Positions 43,232 to 51,627 of a DNA stretch of 59,064 bases are shown piece after piece. Positions within the stretch are counted from its first letter, which is position 1. The number at the start of each line of letters is the position of its first letter. The position numbers and the translations under genes were made by a program. The stretch is from RGIG1681 sp045594425 (GTDB taxonomy: Bacteria; Bacillota; Clostridia; Christensenellales; UBA1242). The notes under the pieces are model-generated. The model worked only from the letters and a program-made list of their open reading frames with translations, was not told the DNA's origin and made no database searches. Location of the stretch: contig JAZNYK010000012.1 in NCBI GenBank assembly GCA_045594425.1, forward strand, positions 1-59,064, in the 5' to 3' direction.

Positions 43232-44293
43232 ATGAAACTTTTACATGACCTTTCTCTTGATGAATTGAAAAGAGAACTTGAACAACTTATTGATAAAATG
43301 CCAAGGTTTAGGGCAGGTCAAATATTTGACTGGATGACAAATTATGCATCGTTTGATGAAATGTCGAACATTCCTCAAGACCTTAAAAACACTTTAAAAG
43401 AACATTTTATTGATACACCCGTCACCATCGAAAAAGAACTCGTTAGTAAAGACGGAACAAAAAAATATCTTCTTTCACTTCCTGACGGAAATGTTGTTGA
43501 AGCCGTTTTGATGAGTTATAAATATGGCAACACCATTTGCATTTCAACACAAGTTGGTTGCAGAATGGGTTGTGCTTTTTGCGCAACAGGGATAGATGGT
43601 CTTGTTAGAAACTTATCGGCTGGTGAAATGCTTGCTCAAGTGCTTGCTGTTAACAAACACGTTGGCGGAACCAAATCTGACAGGCAAATCACAAATATAG
43701 TTCTTATGGGATGCGGTGAACCTCTTGACAACTATGACAATGTTGTTAAATTTGTTAAACTCATCTCCGCTAAAGAAGGGTTAAACCTTTCACAAAGAAA
43801 TATATCTCTATCAACTTGCGGTCTTGCAGACAAAATTAAAAAACTTGCTGATGAAGACCTTGGAATAACATTAACTATTTCACTTCATGCATCAACAGAT
43901 GAACACCGCAAAAAAATTATGAATGTAGCAAAGGCATATTCATTAAAGGAATTATTTTTTGCTATCAAATATTATTTTGAAAAAACAAAAAGGCGTATTG
44001 TTTTTGAATATATTGAACTTGATATGAACACAAATCCAGAAGATGCCGAACGCATCAAACAACTTTGCAAAGGGCTTTCATATCATTTTAACTTGATTCC
44101 AATAAACACCACCCCTCATTCAGTTGAAGAAAATCCTGCATTAAAGCCACCAACAAAACAAAAAAGCGCTGCTTTTTGGGAAAAACTAAAAGAACTTGGA
44201 ATATCTGCAACAACAAGAAGAACTTTAGGCAGTGATATTGCAGGGGCTTGCGGACAACTTAGAAGGTCTACAATAAAAAAGGATAAGGAGTAA
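43232..44293 (+). CDS. rlmN: Dual-specificity 23S rRNA/tRNA adenine-C2 methyltransferase RlmN
   Basis: 353 residues. 'QIFDWMTNYASFDEM' is the typical N-terminal part. The radical SAM cysteines are 110, 114 and 117 ('CRMGCAFC'), followed by 'NIVLMGCGEPLDNYDNV', 'ISLSTCGLADKI' and 'LTISLHAS'. The end has 'GACGQL' with the second catalytic cysteine. It methylates A2503 of 23S rRNA and A37 of some tRNAs. In Bacillus rsmB stands between fmt and rlmN; it is missing here. Confidence 0.97.
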   Translation: MKLLHDLSLDELKRELEQLIDKMPRFRAGQIFDWMTNYASFDEMSNIPQDLKNTLKEHFIDTPVTIEKELVSKDGTKKYLLSLPDGNVVEAVLMSYKYGNTICISTQVGCRMGCAFCATGIDGLVRNLSAGEMLAQVLAVNKHVGGTKSDRQITNIVLMGCGEPLDNYDNVVKFVKLISAKEGLNLSQRNISLSTCGLADKIKKLADEDLGITLTISLHASTDEHRKKIMNVAKAYSLKELFFAIKYYFEKTKRRIVFEYIELDMNTNPEDAERIKQLCKGLSYHFNLIPINTTPHSVEENPALKPPTKQKSAAFWEKLKELGISATTRRTLGSDIAGACGQLRRSTIKKDKE

Positions 44294-44296
44294 AAA

Positions 44297-44989
44297 ATGG
44301 CTACTAAATTGATTAGAGTTTCACCATCAATTCTTGCAATTGATTATAATAATGACGAAGTTTTAAAACAAGCATTGATAGATATTGAAAAGGCTGGGGC
44401 TAGCATGGTTCACCTTGATGTTATGGATGGTGTGTTTGTTAAAAACAAATCTTTTGACCACAAATTAGTTGATAAAATCAAAGACCTAACTCCACTTATG
44501 CTTGATGTTCACCTCATGGTTCAAGACCCTGAAAATGTTATAGAAAACTATGCAAGGGCTGGGGCTGACATCATCACGGTTCATTATGAAGCGTGCAAAA
44601 ATGTTGAGGAAACCCTTAAACTTATTAAATCTAAAAACGTTATTGCTGGGCTTGCAATCAATCCAAAAACTCCAGCACTTAAAATTAAAGACCTTTTAGA
44701 ATCTGGGCTTGTTGACATTGTTACCGTTATGAGTGTTAAACCTGGAGCATACGGTCAAAAGTTTATTCCTGGTTCTGCCGAAAAGGTTGCTGAAATCAGA
44801 GAAATGGATAAAAAGATTTATATTGAAATTGACGGCGGGGTAACAACAAAAAACGCTCCTATTCTACGCAAACTTGGAGTTAACATAATTGTTAGCGGTT
44901 CAACAATATTTGAATCAAAAAACATGAAAAGAACAATTCGTCAACTCAAAGGAAAGGGAACTATTAGCAATTTAATAAAATCTTTATAA
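44297..44989 (+). CDS. rpe: Ribulose-phosphate 3-epimerase
   Basis: 230 residues, a TIM barrel of the usual length. 'VSPSILAIDYNN', 'HLDVMDGVFVKN', 'LMLDVHLMV', 'ADIITVHYEA', 'VMSVKPGAYGQKFI' and 'IEIDGGV' carry the metal-binding His/Asp and the phosphate loop. It interconverts ribulose- and xylulose-5-phosphate in the pentose phosphate pathway. It directly follows rlmN; prpC, prkC and rsgA, which separate them in Bacillus, are absent. Confidence 0.95.
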   Translation: MATKLIRVSPSILAIDYNNDEVLKQALIDIEKAGASMVHLDVMDGVFVKNKSFDHKLVDKIKDLTPLMLDVHLMVQDPENVIENYARAGADIITVHYEACKNVEETLKLIKSKNVIAGLAINPKTPALKIKDLLESGLVDIVTVMSVKPGAYGQKFIPGSAEKVAEIREMDKKIYIEIDGGVTTKNAPILRKLGVNIIVSGSTIFESKNMKRTIRQLKGKGTISNLIKSL

Positions 44990-45014
44990 ATTCACACACA
45001 AAAATTTTCCTATT

Positions 45015-45022
45015 CATATAAT
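45015..45022 (+). promoter_or_regulatory. Possible sporulation-sigma -10 box upstream of spoVM
   Basis: CATATAAT fits the mother-cell sigma (SigE/SigK) -10 pattern. An ACAC-rich stretch sits at about -35, but that match is weak. Bacillus spoVM is SigE-dependent. Confidence 0.35.
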
Positions 45023-45047
45023 GCACTATGAAAGGGAGGTTTTAGTT

Positions 45048-45128
45048 ATGACAATTGTTTGCATTAAAGCACCAAAAGTTATTGGAGGATTTTTAAAGTT
45101 ATTTGTTAAAAATCAAAACAAAAAATAA
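45048..45128 (+). CDS. spoVM: Stage V sporulation protein M (SpoVM)
   Basis: 26 residues, the exact length of Bacillus SpoVM. The pattern Ile-Lys-x-Pro-Lys-x-x-Gly-Gly (residues 6-14, 'IKAPKVIGG') aligns without gaps, including Pro9, which is needed for recognising the curved forespore membrane. The peptide is an amphipathic helix that anchors the SpoIVA coat base. A strong GGGAGG ribosome site precedes the ATG. The location, just after rpe, is the same as in Bacillus (rpe-thiN-spoVM-rpmB), and rpmB is indeed nearby. Below the size normally called. Confidence 0.85.
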   Translation: MTIVCIKAPKVIGGFLKLFVKNQNKK

Positions 45129-45161
45129 TTATAATTATATAACTATTAAAAAACAATAAAT

Positions 45162-45190
45162 AAAGGATAGCGTTTGCTATCCTTTTTATT
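45162..45190. terminator. Bidirectional terminator between spoVM and the Suf genes
   Basis: AAAGGATAGC and GCTATCCTTT with loop GTTT and T tail. The minus-strand scaffold gene ends within it. Confidence 0.85.
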
Positions 45191-46112
45191 TTAAAAATCC
45201 GTTAATAATTTCTTTTTCTGCTTCAGACTCCGTTAAACCAAGTGTTTGAAGTTTCACAATCTGTTCACCAGCAATTTTTCCGATTGCTGCTTCATGAATA
45301 AGTGATGCATCAACAACTTTTGCTGTAAGTTCTGGTTTTGCCACAATGTTTGCTTTGTCCATAATGATGGCATCGCATTCTGTATGCCCAAAACATTTGT
45401 TATTTCCGTTTATGACTGACTTGTAAATTTGATGGCTCTTATTTTTTGCAACAGCCCTTGAAACAACGTGGGTTGATGAGTCTTTTCCATTTAAGTCTAC
45501 ATTGAAGTTTGTTTCGGCATAATCCTCGTTTTCGGTCATAAGTTTTTCATTTATTTCGAGTTTTGCGCCGTCATCAAGAACTGCATTTGTGTCACGAACT
45601 GAACTTGTTACACCACCAATTTGAACGGTTTCCATTTTCATGTATGAGTTTTTGCCCATTTCAATGTTGGTGACTGGGTTCAATACACGTTTACCAACAC
45701 CTTTTCCTGTGCCATAATGTTTTTCAATATAAACAACCTTTGCATTTGGTTCAAGGTGGAAAGTATGAACACCATCATGACCTTCGTCTTCAGAACCTCC
45801 ACAAGCAATTCCACAACCAGCAACAATAGTTACATCAGCATCTTTTCCGATATAAAAATCATTGTAAACAAGGTCATGCAAACCTGCTTCTGCAACAATA
45901 ACAGGGATGTGCACACTTTGATTTTTTGTTCCTGGCTTAATTATAATGTCAATGCCTGGCTTGTCTGTTTTTGTGACAATATCTATATTGGCATTAACAC
46001 TTCTGCCAACAAGTTTTCCATCTTTTCGAATATTGTATGCACCTTCTGGAATATCATGCAAATCAGCAATTGTTTTCAAAAGGTCTTTGTCAATTGAGGT
46101 TAATTGTTCCAT
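45186..46112 (-). CDS. Short SufB/SufD-family Fe-S scaffold protein (SmsB-like)
   Basis: 308 residues. SufB/SufD-type beta-helix with 'VAEAGLHDLVYNDFYIGKDA', 'HTFHLEPNAKVVYIEKHYG', 'GHTECDAIIMDKANIVAKPE' and the closing 'ASLIHEAAIGKIAGEQI', where His-Glu matches the family's cluster-site region. Standard SufB is about 470 residues, so this is the reduced form. It overlaps the SufC gene (TAATG) and forms a two-gene operon with it, as in the minimal SMS (SufBC-like) machinery. It would assemble Fe-S clusters on an ATP-driven complex. No cysteine desulfurase or SufU is nearby. Confidence 0.82.
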   Translation of the reverse strand: MEQLTSIDKDLLKTIADLHDIPEGAYNIRKDGKLVGRSVNANIDIVTKTDKPGIDIIIKPGTKNQSVHIPVIVAEAGLHDLVYNDFYIGKDADVTIVAGCGIACGGSEDEGHDGVHTFHLEPNAKVVYIEKHYGTGKGVGKRVLNPVTNIEMGKNSYMKMETVQIGGVTSSVRDTNAVLDDGAKLEINEKLMTENEDYAETNFNVDLNGKDSSTHVVSRAVAKNKSHQIYKSVINGNNKCFGHTECDAIIMDKANIVAKPELTAKVVDASLIHEAAIGKIAGEQIVKLQTLGLTESEAEKEIINGFLK

Positions 46113-46837
46113 TATTGCACCTCCTCAAGTTTTGAACAAGCAGAGTAAACTTCTGCAAGCCCTGACAAAACTTCTTGTTTGTTTCCAATTTTGCTAACTT
46201 CGCCACCAGATAATATGATAACTTGGTCTGCAATATCCAAAATACGTTCTTGATGTGAAATTATAATAAATCCACATTTGTATCTGTTTTTTAGATTTTT
46301 GAAGGTTTTTATCAAACTATTGAAACTCCAAAGGTCAATACCTGCTTCAGGTTCGTCAAAAATGGTTAGTTTGCTGTTTCTTGCAACAATGGTTGCAATT
46401 TCAATACGCTTAAGTTCACCACCTGAAAGGGAACCATCAATTTCACGGTCAATATAATCTCTTGCACAAAGCCCAACATCTGAAAGATATTTGCAGGCTT
46501 CACCAACAGAAATCTCACTTCCAGTTGCAAGTTCTATCATGCGTTTAACGGTTATACCTTTAAATTTAACAGGTTGTTGAAAGGCAAAACTAATTCCAAG
46601 TTTTGCTCTTTCGGTTATTGAAAGGTTAGTGATGTCTTGACCATCAAATAAAATTTGACCAGATGTTGGTTTGTTTATGCCCATAATGATTTTCGCAAGG
46701 GTTGATTTTCCCGAACCATTTGGACCTGTTATGACAAAAAACTTGTCATTATCTATCTTTAAATTAATATTTTTAAGAATTTCTTTTACTTTGCCTTTCT
46801 CTTTAACAGAAAAACATATATTTTTTAATTCAAGCAT
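46112..46837 (-). CDS. sufC: Fe-S assembly ATPase SufC (SmsC-like)
   Basis: 241 residues, ABC-type ATPase. Walker A 'GPNGSGKSTLAKIIMG' at about 35-50, Q-loop 'FAFQQPVKFKGI', signature 'LSGGELKRIEIA', Walker B 'LTIFDEPEAGID' and H-loop 'IIISHQERI'. I use the ATG at 46837, which has GGAGG seven bases upstream; an extra 11 residues upstream lack a ribosome site. It powers the scaffold protein encoded next. Promoter at 46860-46887. Confidence 0.92.
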   Translation of the reverse strand: MLELKNICFSVKEKGKVKEILKNINLKIDNDKFFVITGPNGSGKSTLAKIIMGINKPTSGQILFDGQDITNLSITERAKLGISFAFQQPVKFKGITVKRMIELATGSEISVGEACKYLSDVGLCARDYIDREIDGSLSGGELKRIEIATIVARNSKLTIFDEPEAGIDLWSFNSLIKTFKNLKNRYKCGFIIISHQERILDIADQVIILSGGEVSKIGNKQEVLSGLAEVYSACSKLEEVQ

Positions 46838-46859
46838 AAAATTCCTCCGACTAAATTTC

Positions 46860-46887
46860 ATTATACCCAAATCATAAAAATAATCAA
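46860..46887 (-). promoter_or_regulatory. Promoter of the sufC-scaffold operon
   Basis: Minus strand: TTGATT, 16 bases, TATAAT. Confidence 0.65.
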
Positions 46888-46908
46888 TGATTTTGTGTGC
46901 TGTGCAAA

Positions 46909-46940
46909 TAAAAAAGTTCTAGGGGATTGCCCTAGAACTT
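46909..46940 (-). terminator. Terminator of rpmB
   Basis: AAGTTCTAGGG and CCCTAGAACTT form an 11-pair stem; on the minus strand it is followed by a T run. Confidence 0.85.
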
Positions 46941-46955
46941 AAACATCTAAAACTA

Positions 46956-47141
46956 TTATTTGTCTTTTTTAGAACCTTTCATACATTTTGTGCAAACATA
47001 TGCAGATTGAACTTTTCCGTCAATTTCAACGGTTGTTTTATGGATGTTTGGTCTAAAAACTCTTTTAGATATATTCAAAGCATGGCTACGAGAGTTACCT
47101 GCGTTAGCGCCTTTGCCACAAATACTACAAACACGACTCAT
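46956..47141 (-). CDS. rpmB: 50S ribosomal protein bL28
   Basis: 61 residues from the ATG at 47141, with GGAGGAG upstream. 'CSICGKGANAGNSRSHA' and 'YVCTKCMKG' give two CxxC pairs, so this is the zinc-binding form of L28. Longer in-frame starts upstream add an atypical N-terminus without a ribosome site. In Bacillus it precedes yloU; here it is divergent from the yloU-like gene asp23. Confidence 0.95.
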   Translation of the reverse strand: MSRVCSICGKGANAGNSRSHALNISKRVFRPNIHKTTVEIDGKVQSAYVCTKCMKGSKKDK

Positions 47142-47273
47142 TCTTTTACTCCTCCTTGGGCGAATATAATTATACCTTCCATATGATATCATACAACTTT
47201 CAGTTTTGCAAGTGTAAAATACAATAATTTCAAAAAAATTTTAAATTTTAGGCTTTTTTAATTAATTAAAGTG

Positions 47274-47302
47274 TTGATTTTTTCATAAATATAGTTTATT
47301 AT
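47274..47302 (+). promoter_or_regulatory. Promoter of asp23
   Basis: TTGATT, 17 bases, TATTAT; RNA start near 47309. Confidence 0.65.
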
Positions 47303-47309
47303 TATGGTA

Positions 47310-47335
47310 AGTTTGCAAACAAACTGGCTTTTTTT
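47310..47335 (+). promoter_or_regulatory. 5'-end hairpin in the asp23 leader
   Basis: AGTTTG and CAAACT pair around a CAAA loop, followed by GGC and seven T. It begins at the predicted first base of the message, so it may protect the 5' end or act as a weak attenuator. A second TGCAAACA occurs at 47342-47349. Confidence 0.4.
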
Positions 47336-47366
47336 AGCGGTCTGCAAACATTGTAAGGAGAAGAAT

Positions 47367-47717
47367 ATGTCAGTTACCACAATCAATTCTTACGGAAAAA
47401 TTTCTGTTACAGATGATTCAGTTGCTTTAGTAGTGGCTCATTCAGCACTTGATGTTTATGGTGTTGTTGACCTTGTTACTAATAAATTTTCTGATTCACT
47501 TCGCGAACTTTTTAAAAGAACTTATAAGCCTCGCGGTATCAAAATCACAACAATTAGTGACAGAATTAATATTGACCTTGACATTATCCTTAAGTATGGT
47601 GTCAGCATTAACGCCGTTGCTGAATCTGTTAGGCGAGTAGTTAAGTATAACGTTGAACAGTTCACAGGTATGCTTGTTGACTCAATCAATATTAACGTTG
47701 TCGGTGTTAAAGTTTAG
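47367..47717 (+). CDS. Asp23/Gls24 family envelope stress response protein (YloU-like)
   Basis: 116 residues from the ATG at 47367, preceded by AAGGAG. Family pattern: 'GKISVTDDSVALVVAHSAL', 'YGVVDLV', 'RGIKIT', 'DLDIILKYGVSINAVAESV' and 'VEQFTGMLVDSININVVGV'. These small proteins gather at the membrane and are linked to envelope stress; YloU is regularly next to the DhaL-type kinase YloV/FakA, as here. It has its own terminator. Confidence 0.92.
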   Translation: MSVTTINSYGKISVTDDSVALVVAHSALDVYGVVDLVTNKFSDSLRELFKRTYKPRGIKITTISDRINIDLDIILKYGVSINAVAESVRRVVKYNVEQFTGMLVDSININVVGVKV

Positions 47718-47741
47718 GCAAAACGGCATTTTGCCTTTTTG
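47717..47741 (+). terminator. Terminator of asp23
   Basis: GGCAAAA and TTTTGCC with loop CGGCA, then five T. Confidence 0.8.
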
Positions 47742-47795
47742 TGCTGCTTTTAACATTTTGTTTTATATAAAGAGCAATTCAGGAGAAAATTTTAA

Positions 47796-49454
47796 ATGGA
47801 AAAAGTTATAATTACAGGAGCATTGCTCCGCAAGATGGTCATTTCGGGTGCTAACTACCTTGAAGAAAATAAAGAATATGTTAACTCGCTTAACGTATTC
47901 CCAGTTCCAGATGGTGACACCGGAACAAATATGTCTCTCACAATGAAATCTTCAGTGAAAGAACTTAATATGTGCACAAATAATGATATGGAAACTATTT
48001 GTGACGCAATTTCAAAAGGTGCCCTCAAAGGTGCTAGAGGAAACTCTGGTGTTATCTTGTCACAGATTTTGAAGGGTTTTGTTACATACTTTACAAACCT
48101 TAAAGAAATTAAAGCAATTGATTTTGCAAACGCTTTGATTGAAGGTGCAAGTGTTGCATATAAAGCCGTTACAAAACCAAAAGAGGGAACAATTTTAACT
48201 GTTATTAGAGCAATGGCTGATTCTTCAATCAAAATTGCTAAAAAAGCAGAAGACCTTCAAGATTTCTTAAAACAAGTTCTTGACATCGGTGAAGAAGCAC
48301 TTGCAATGACTCCAGAACTTCTTCCAGTGTTAAAAAAGGCTGGTGTTGTTGACGCTGGTGGTCGTGGTCTTCTTATTATCTTCAATGGTTTCTTAAAAAT
48401 CATTGCTGGTGATGAAAGCGAACTTAAACTTCAAGCAGACACAGACAGGGTTGGTGGTGGCTCTCTTGGTGACATGAAAAACACTAACACCGAACTTGTT
48501 GACTATAACTCACTTGACGATATTGAATTTGCATACTGCACAGAATTCTTTATTATCAACCTTTATAAGAAAACAACAATGGCAGACATTGACAAACTTC
48601 GTGAAACTCTTATGACTCTTGGCGATTCTGTTATTTGTATTGGTGACTTAAGCCTTGTTAAAATCCACGTTCACACAAACCAACCAGGCGTTGCACTTAC
48701 TCATGCGCTTAAACTTGGCGAACTTAATGGCTTAAAAATTGAAAATATGCTTGAACAATTCAGAGAACTTAAGGTTAAGAGCGAACCTGAAACACTCAAA
48801 AAGATTGGTGTTGTTTCAGTTTGTGCTGGTGAAGGCCTTGCAAATATCTTTAGAGATTTGAACGTTGACTACGTTATTGAAGGTGGTCAAACAATGAACC
48901 CATCTGCTGAAGATATTGCTAAAGCCGCTGACAGCGTGTTTGCTGAAAACGTGTTCATTTTGCCAAACAACAAAAATATTATTTTGGCAGCAGAACTTGC
49001 TAATGACCTTTCTAAACGAAACATTTTTGTTCTTCCAACAACATCTGTTCCTCAAGGTATTTCTGCAGCAATTGCAATCAACCCAGAACTTTCTGTTGAA
49101 GAAAACAAAATCAATGTTGAAGAAACAATTTCTAATGTTATTTCTGGTTCAGTTACTTATGCTGTTAAAACAACCTCAATTGATGGCTTCAAACTTAAAG
49201 AAGGCGACATCATTGGTTTGGGTGAAAAGAAAATTGTTGCTAAAGGCACAAATGTTAACCAAACAACCGAAGATACAATTGAAAAACTTATGACTGAAGA
49301 TGTTTCAACAATTTCACTCTTCTACGGAAGCGATGTTTCTCCAGTTGATGCGGGTGCACTTGTTGACACGCTCAAAGAAAAATATCCAGATATTGAAATC
49401 GATATCCACGAAGGTGGTCAACCACTTTATTATTACTTGATTTCTCTTGAATAA
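47796..49454 (+). CDS. fakA: DhaL-domain protein, probable fatty acid kinase subunit FakA (YloV)
   Basis: 552 residues. The DhaL ATP-binding domain (about 1-210) has 'VFPVPDGDTGTNMSLTM', 'GALKGARGNSGVILSQIL' and 'GVVDAGGRGLLIIF'. A middle domain and a C-terminal part with 'GGQTMNPSAEDI', 'LPNNKNIILAAELA' and 'HEGGQPLYYYLISLE' complete the YloV family layout. FakA phosphorylates fatty acids bound to a FakB (DegV) protein so they enter phospholipid synthesis. No fakB is adjacent. AGGAG precedes the ATG. Confidence 0.88.
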   Translation: MEKVIITGALLRKMVISGANYLEENKEYVNSLNVFPVPDGDTGTNMSLTMKSSVKELNMCTNNDMETICDAISKGALKGARGNSGVILSQILKGFVTYFTNLKEIKAIDFANALIEGASVAYKAVTKPKEGTILTVIRAMADSSIKIAKKAEDLQDFLKQVLDIGEEALAMTPELLPVLKKAGVVDAGGRGLLIIFNGFLKIIAGDESELKLQADTDRVGGGSLGDMKNTNTELVDYNSLDDIEFAYCTEFFIINLYKKTTMADIDKLRETLMTLGDSVICIGDLSLVKIHVHTNQPGVALTHALKLGELNGLKIENMLEQFRELKVKSEPETLKKIGVVSVCAGEGLANIFRDLNVDYVIEGGQTMNPSAEDIAKAADSVFAENVFILPNNKNIILAAELANDLSKRNIFVLPTTSVPQGISAAIAINPELSVEENKINVEETISNVISGSVTYAVKTTSIDGFKLKEGDIIGLGEKKIVAKGTNVNQTTEDTIEKLMTEDVSTISLFYGSDVSPVDAGALVDTLKEKYPDIEIDIHEGGQPLYYYLISLE

Positions 49455-49459
49455 TTTTT

Positions 49460-49486
49460 AAGGAATGATTTAATCATTCCTTTTTT
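49460..49486 (+). terminator. Terminator of fakA
   Basis: AAGGAATGA and TCATTCCTT with loop TTTAA, then T run. Confidence 0.85.
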
Positions 49487-49487
49487 G

Positions 49488-49516
49488 TTGTGTAAAATTT
49501 TTGCGTTTGATATAAT
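49488..49516 (+). promoter_or_regulatory. Promoter of recG, apparently leaderless
   Basis: TTGTGT, 17 bases, TATAAT. Six T separate the -10 box from the ATG at 49523, so the start codon would be at the 5' end of the RNA. Confidence 0.72.
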
Positions 49517-49522
49517 TTTTTT

Positions 49523-51538
49523 ATGGAATTAACAAATCTAAAGGGCATTGGCGAAGCAAGAAAAAAGTCATTTGAAGAAAATGACATTTTTTCATGTGAA
49601 GATTTGATTAACTATTTTCCTTATAAATATTACGATTTTTCAAAAACAGAACCTTTTGCAGATGACGGCAATATAAGGCTTATAAAAGCAACTGCTGTTG
49701 AATCTCCAAAACTTGTTAAAATTAGAACAAGTTTATCGTTTGTAACCTGCAAAATGATGGACGAAATAGGGCACAATTTTAATGCAGTTTGGTATAATCA
49801 AACCTATGTCAAATCACAAATTTACTTGGGTGCAGAACTTTATTTATATGGAAAAAATAGTCCTAGTAAGAAAAACACATTTATTGTTAACATTTATAAA
49901 TTTGCTGACAAGTTTAATAATCTTGGACTTTTACCTGTTTATAGAAGTATTTCTGGTATTGGACAAACTGTATTGCACGACACAATAAACCAATCAATGC
50001 AAATGTTGAGTTTATCGACATTTATACCACATGAATTATTATATAAATATAACTTAACGAGTTTAAATGAAGCATACAACTTGGTTCATAATCCAAAAAC
50101 TGAAGATGATGTGTTATCTAGCATTGATAGAATTGAAATAGAAAAACTTATTCCAATTTTAGCAATAAATGAATATCATAAATTAAACGGAAAAGAAATT
50201 AAAAAACAAAAATATAACAACACTATGAACTTGTTGTTTGAATTTGAAAAACTGCTTCCATTTTCACTCACTTTTGACCAAAAAAAGGCAATGGGCGATA
50301 TTGAAAAAGATTTTTCATCTAAATTTTCTATGAACAGGCTCTTGCAGGGTGATGTTGGTTCTGGAAAAACCGTTGTTGGTTTATTTGGTGCATTTGTTGC
50401 TGCAAAAAATGGATATCAAGCCGTCATCATTGCTCCAACCGAAATTTTGGCAAACCAACACTACCAAACCGCTTTAAAACTGTTTAAAAACGAAACTTTT
50501 GATGTTTGTCTGCTAACTGGTTCAACAAAAGGTATTGAACGTCAAGTGGCACTATCTAACATTGCTTCTGGTAATGCAAAAATTATTATCGGCACACACG
50601 CACTAATTTCTGACCAAGTTGAATTTGATAATTTATCTTTTGCCATTATTGATGAACAACATAGATTTGGGGTTGCTCAAAGAGCGAAAATTAAAGAAAA
50701 GGGAACAACCCCTGATATTTTAGTTATGAGCGCAACTCCAATTCCAAGAACATTGAGTTTGGTAATCTATGGCAATTTGGACATTTCAACAATAAACTCA
50801 CGTCCAAAACAAAACAACATCACAACAAACATTGTTATACAATCAAAACAATATGATATGTGGAACTATATAAAAAATAAAATAAGCGAAAACTCAAAAT
50901 GTTATGTTGTTTGCTCAAAAATTGATGAAGAAAATGAAAGTGACAGCGTTTTAAAGTTTTCGGCAAAAAATATGTATGAATATTTGTGCACAATTTTTAA
51001 CAAAGATGATGTTGGACTTATTCATGGAAAACTTTCAAAAGAAAATCAAAATAAGGTTATAGAAAAGTTCAGACAGGGCAAAATTAAATTGCTTGTGTCT
51101 ACAACCATAGTTGAAGTTGGCGTTGATATTCCTGATAGTGACCTTATGGTTATTGCAACACCCGAACGTTTTGGACTTGCAACGCTTCATCAATTGCGTG
51201 GCAGAATTGGTAGAGATGGAAGTGAGGCACATTGTTTTTGTCTTGCAGACGGGCTTAATGAAAAATCTTACCAAAGAATCAATTTCTTTAGAAATAATTC
51301 TAATGGATTTGAAATAGCAGACTTTGATTTAAAAACTAGAGGTGCTGGAAGCATTATTGGCACAAATCAACACGGAACTGATAGTGGGGTTCTTTCAAAC
51401 TTTTCAATGCACGCCTTCTCAGTTGCCAGTCAAATTCTTGAACAAATCAAACCAAACCTTGCGTTATATCAGAAAATATTGGAATTGGGGGAGTCTGCAA
51501 AAACCTCTGACTCTATGACTAAAATCGTATTAAATTAA
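49523..51538 (+). CDS. recG: ATP-dependent DNA helicase RecG
   Basis: 671 residues, near the usual 680. The N-terminal wedge part opens 'LTNLKGIGEARKKSFEEN'. Helicase core: Walker A GDVGSGKT at 276-283, 'PTEILANQHYQ', DEQH in 'AIIDEQHRFGVAQR', 'MSATPIPRTL', 'LLVSTTIVEVGVDIPDSDLM' and 'LHQLRGRIGRDGSEAHC'. The end 'FDLKTRGAGSIIGTNQHG' is typical. It remodels stalled forks and Holliday junctions. No ribosome site precedes the ATG. Confidence 0.97.
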   Translation: MELTNLKGIGEARKKSFEENDIFSCEDLINYFPYKYYDFSKTEPFADDGNIRLIKATAVESPKLVKIRTSLSFVTCKMMDEIGHNFNAVWYNQTYVKSQIYLGAELYLYGKNSPSKKNTFIVNIYKFADKFNNLGLLPVYRSISGIGQTVLHDTINQSMQMLSLSTFIPHELLYKYNLTSLNEAYNLVHNPKTEDDVLSSIDRIEIEKLIPILAINEYHKLNGKEIKKQKYNNTMNLLFEFEKLLPFSLTFDQKKAMGDIEKDFSSKFSMNRLLQGDVGSGKTVVGLFGAFVAAKNGYQAVIIAPTEILANQHYQTALKLFKNETFDVCLLTGSTKGIERQVALSNIASGNAKIIIGTHALISDQVEFDNLSFAIIDEQHRFGVAQRAKIKEKGTTPDILVMSATPIPRTLSLVIYGNLDISTINSRPKQNNITTNIVIQSKQYDMWNYIKNKISENSKCYVVCSKIDEENESDSVLKFSAKNMYEYLCTIFNKDDVGLIHGKLSKENQNKVIEKFRQGKIKLLVSTTIVEVGVDIPDSDLMVIATPERFGLATLHQLRGRIGRDGSEAHCFCLADGLNEKSYQRINFFRNNSNGFEIADFDLKTRGAGSIIGTNQHGTDSGVLSNFSMHAFSVASQILEQIKPNLALYQKILELGESAKTSDSMTKIVLN

Positions 51539-51574
51539 AAAAATAAAAAAATTTGAAATTTTTTAAAAAAACAC

Positions 51575-51603
51575 TTGCATTTATATAAAATATTTGGTAT
51601 ATT
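51575..51603 (+). promoter_or_regulatory. Promoter of the tRNA-Val gene
   Basis: TTGCAT, 17 bases, TATATT; RNA start about 18 bases before the tRNA. Confidence 0.7.
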
Positions 51604-51627
51604 ACTATTGTTCTTCGGAACGGTAAT

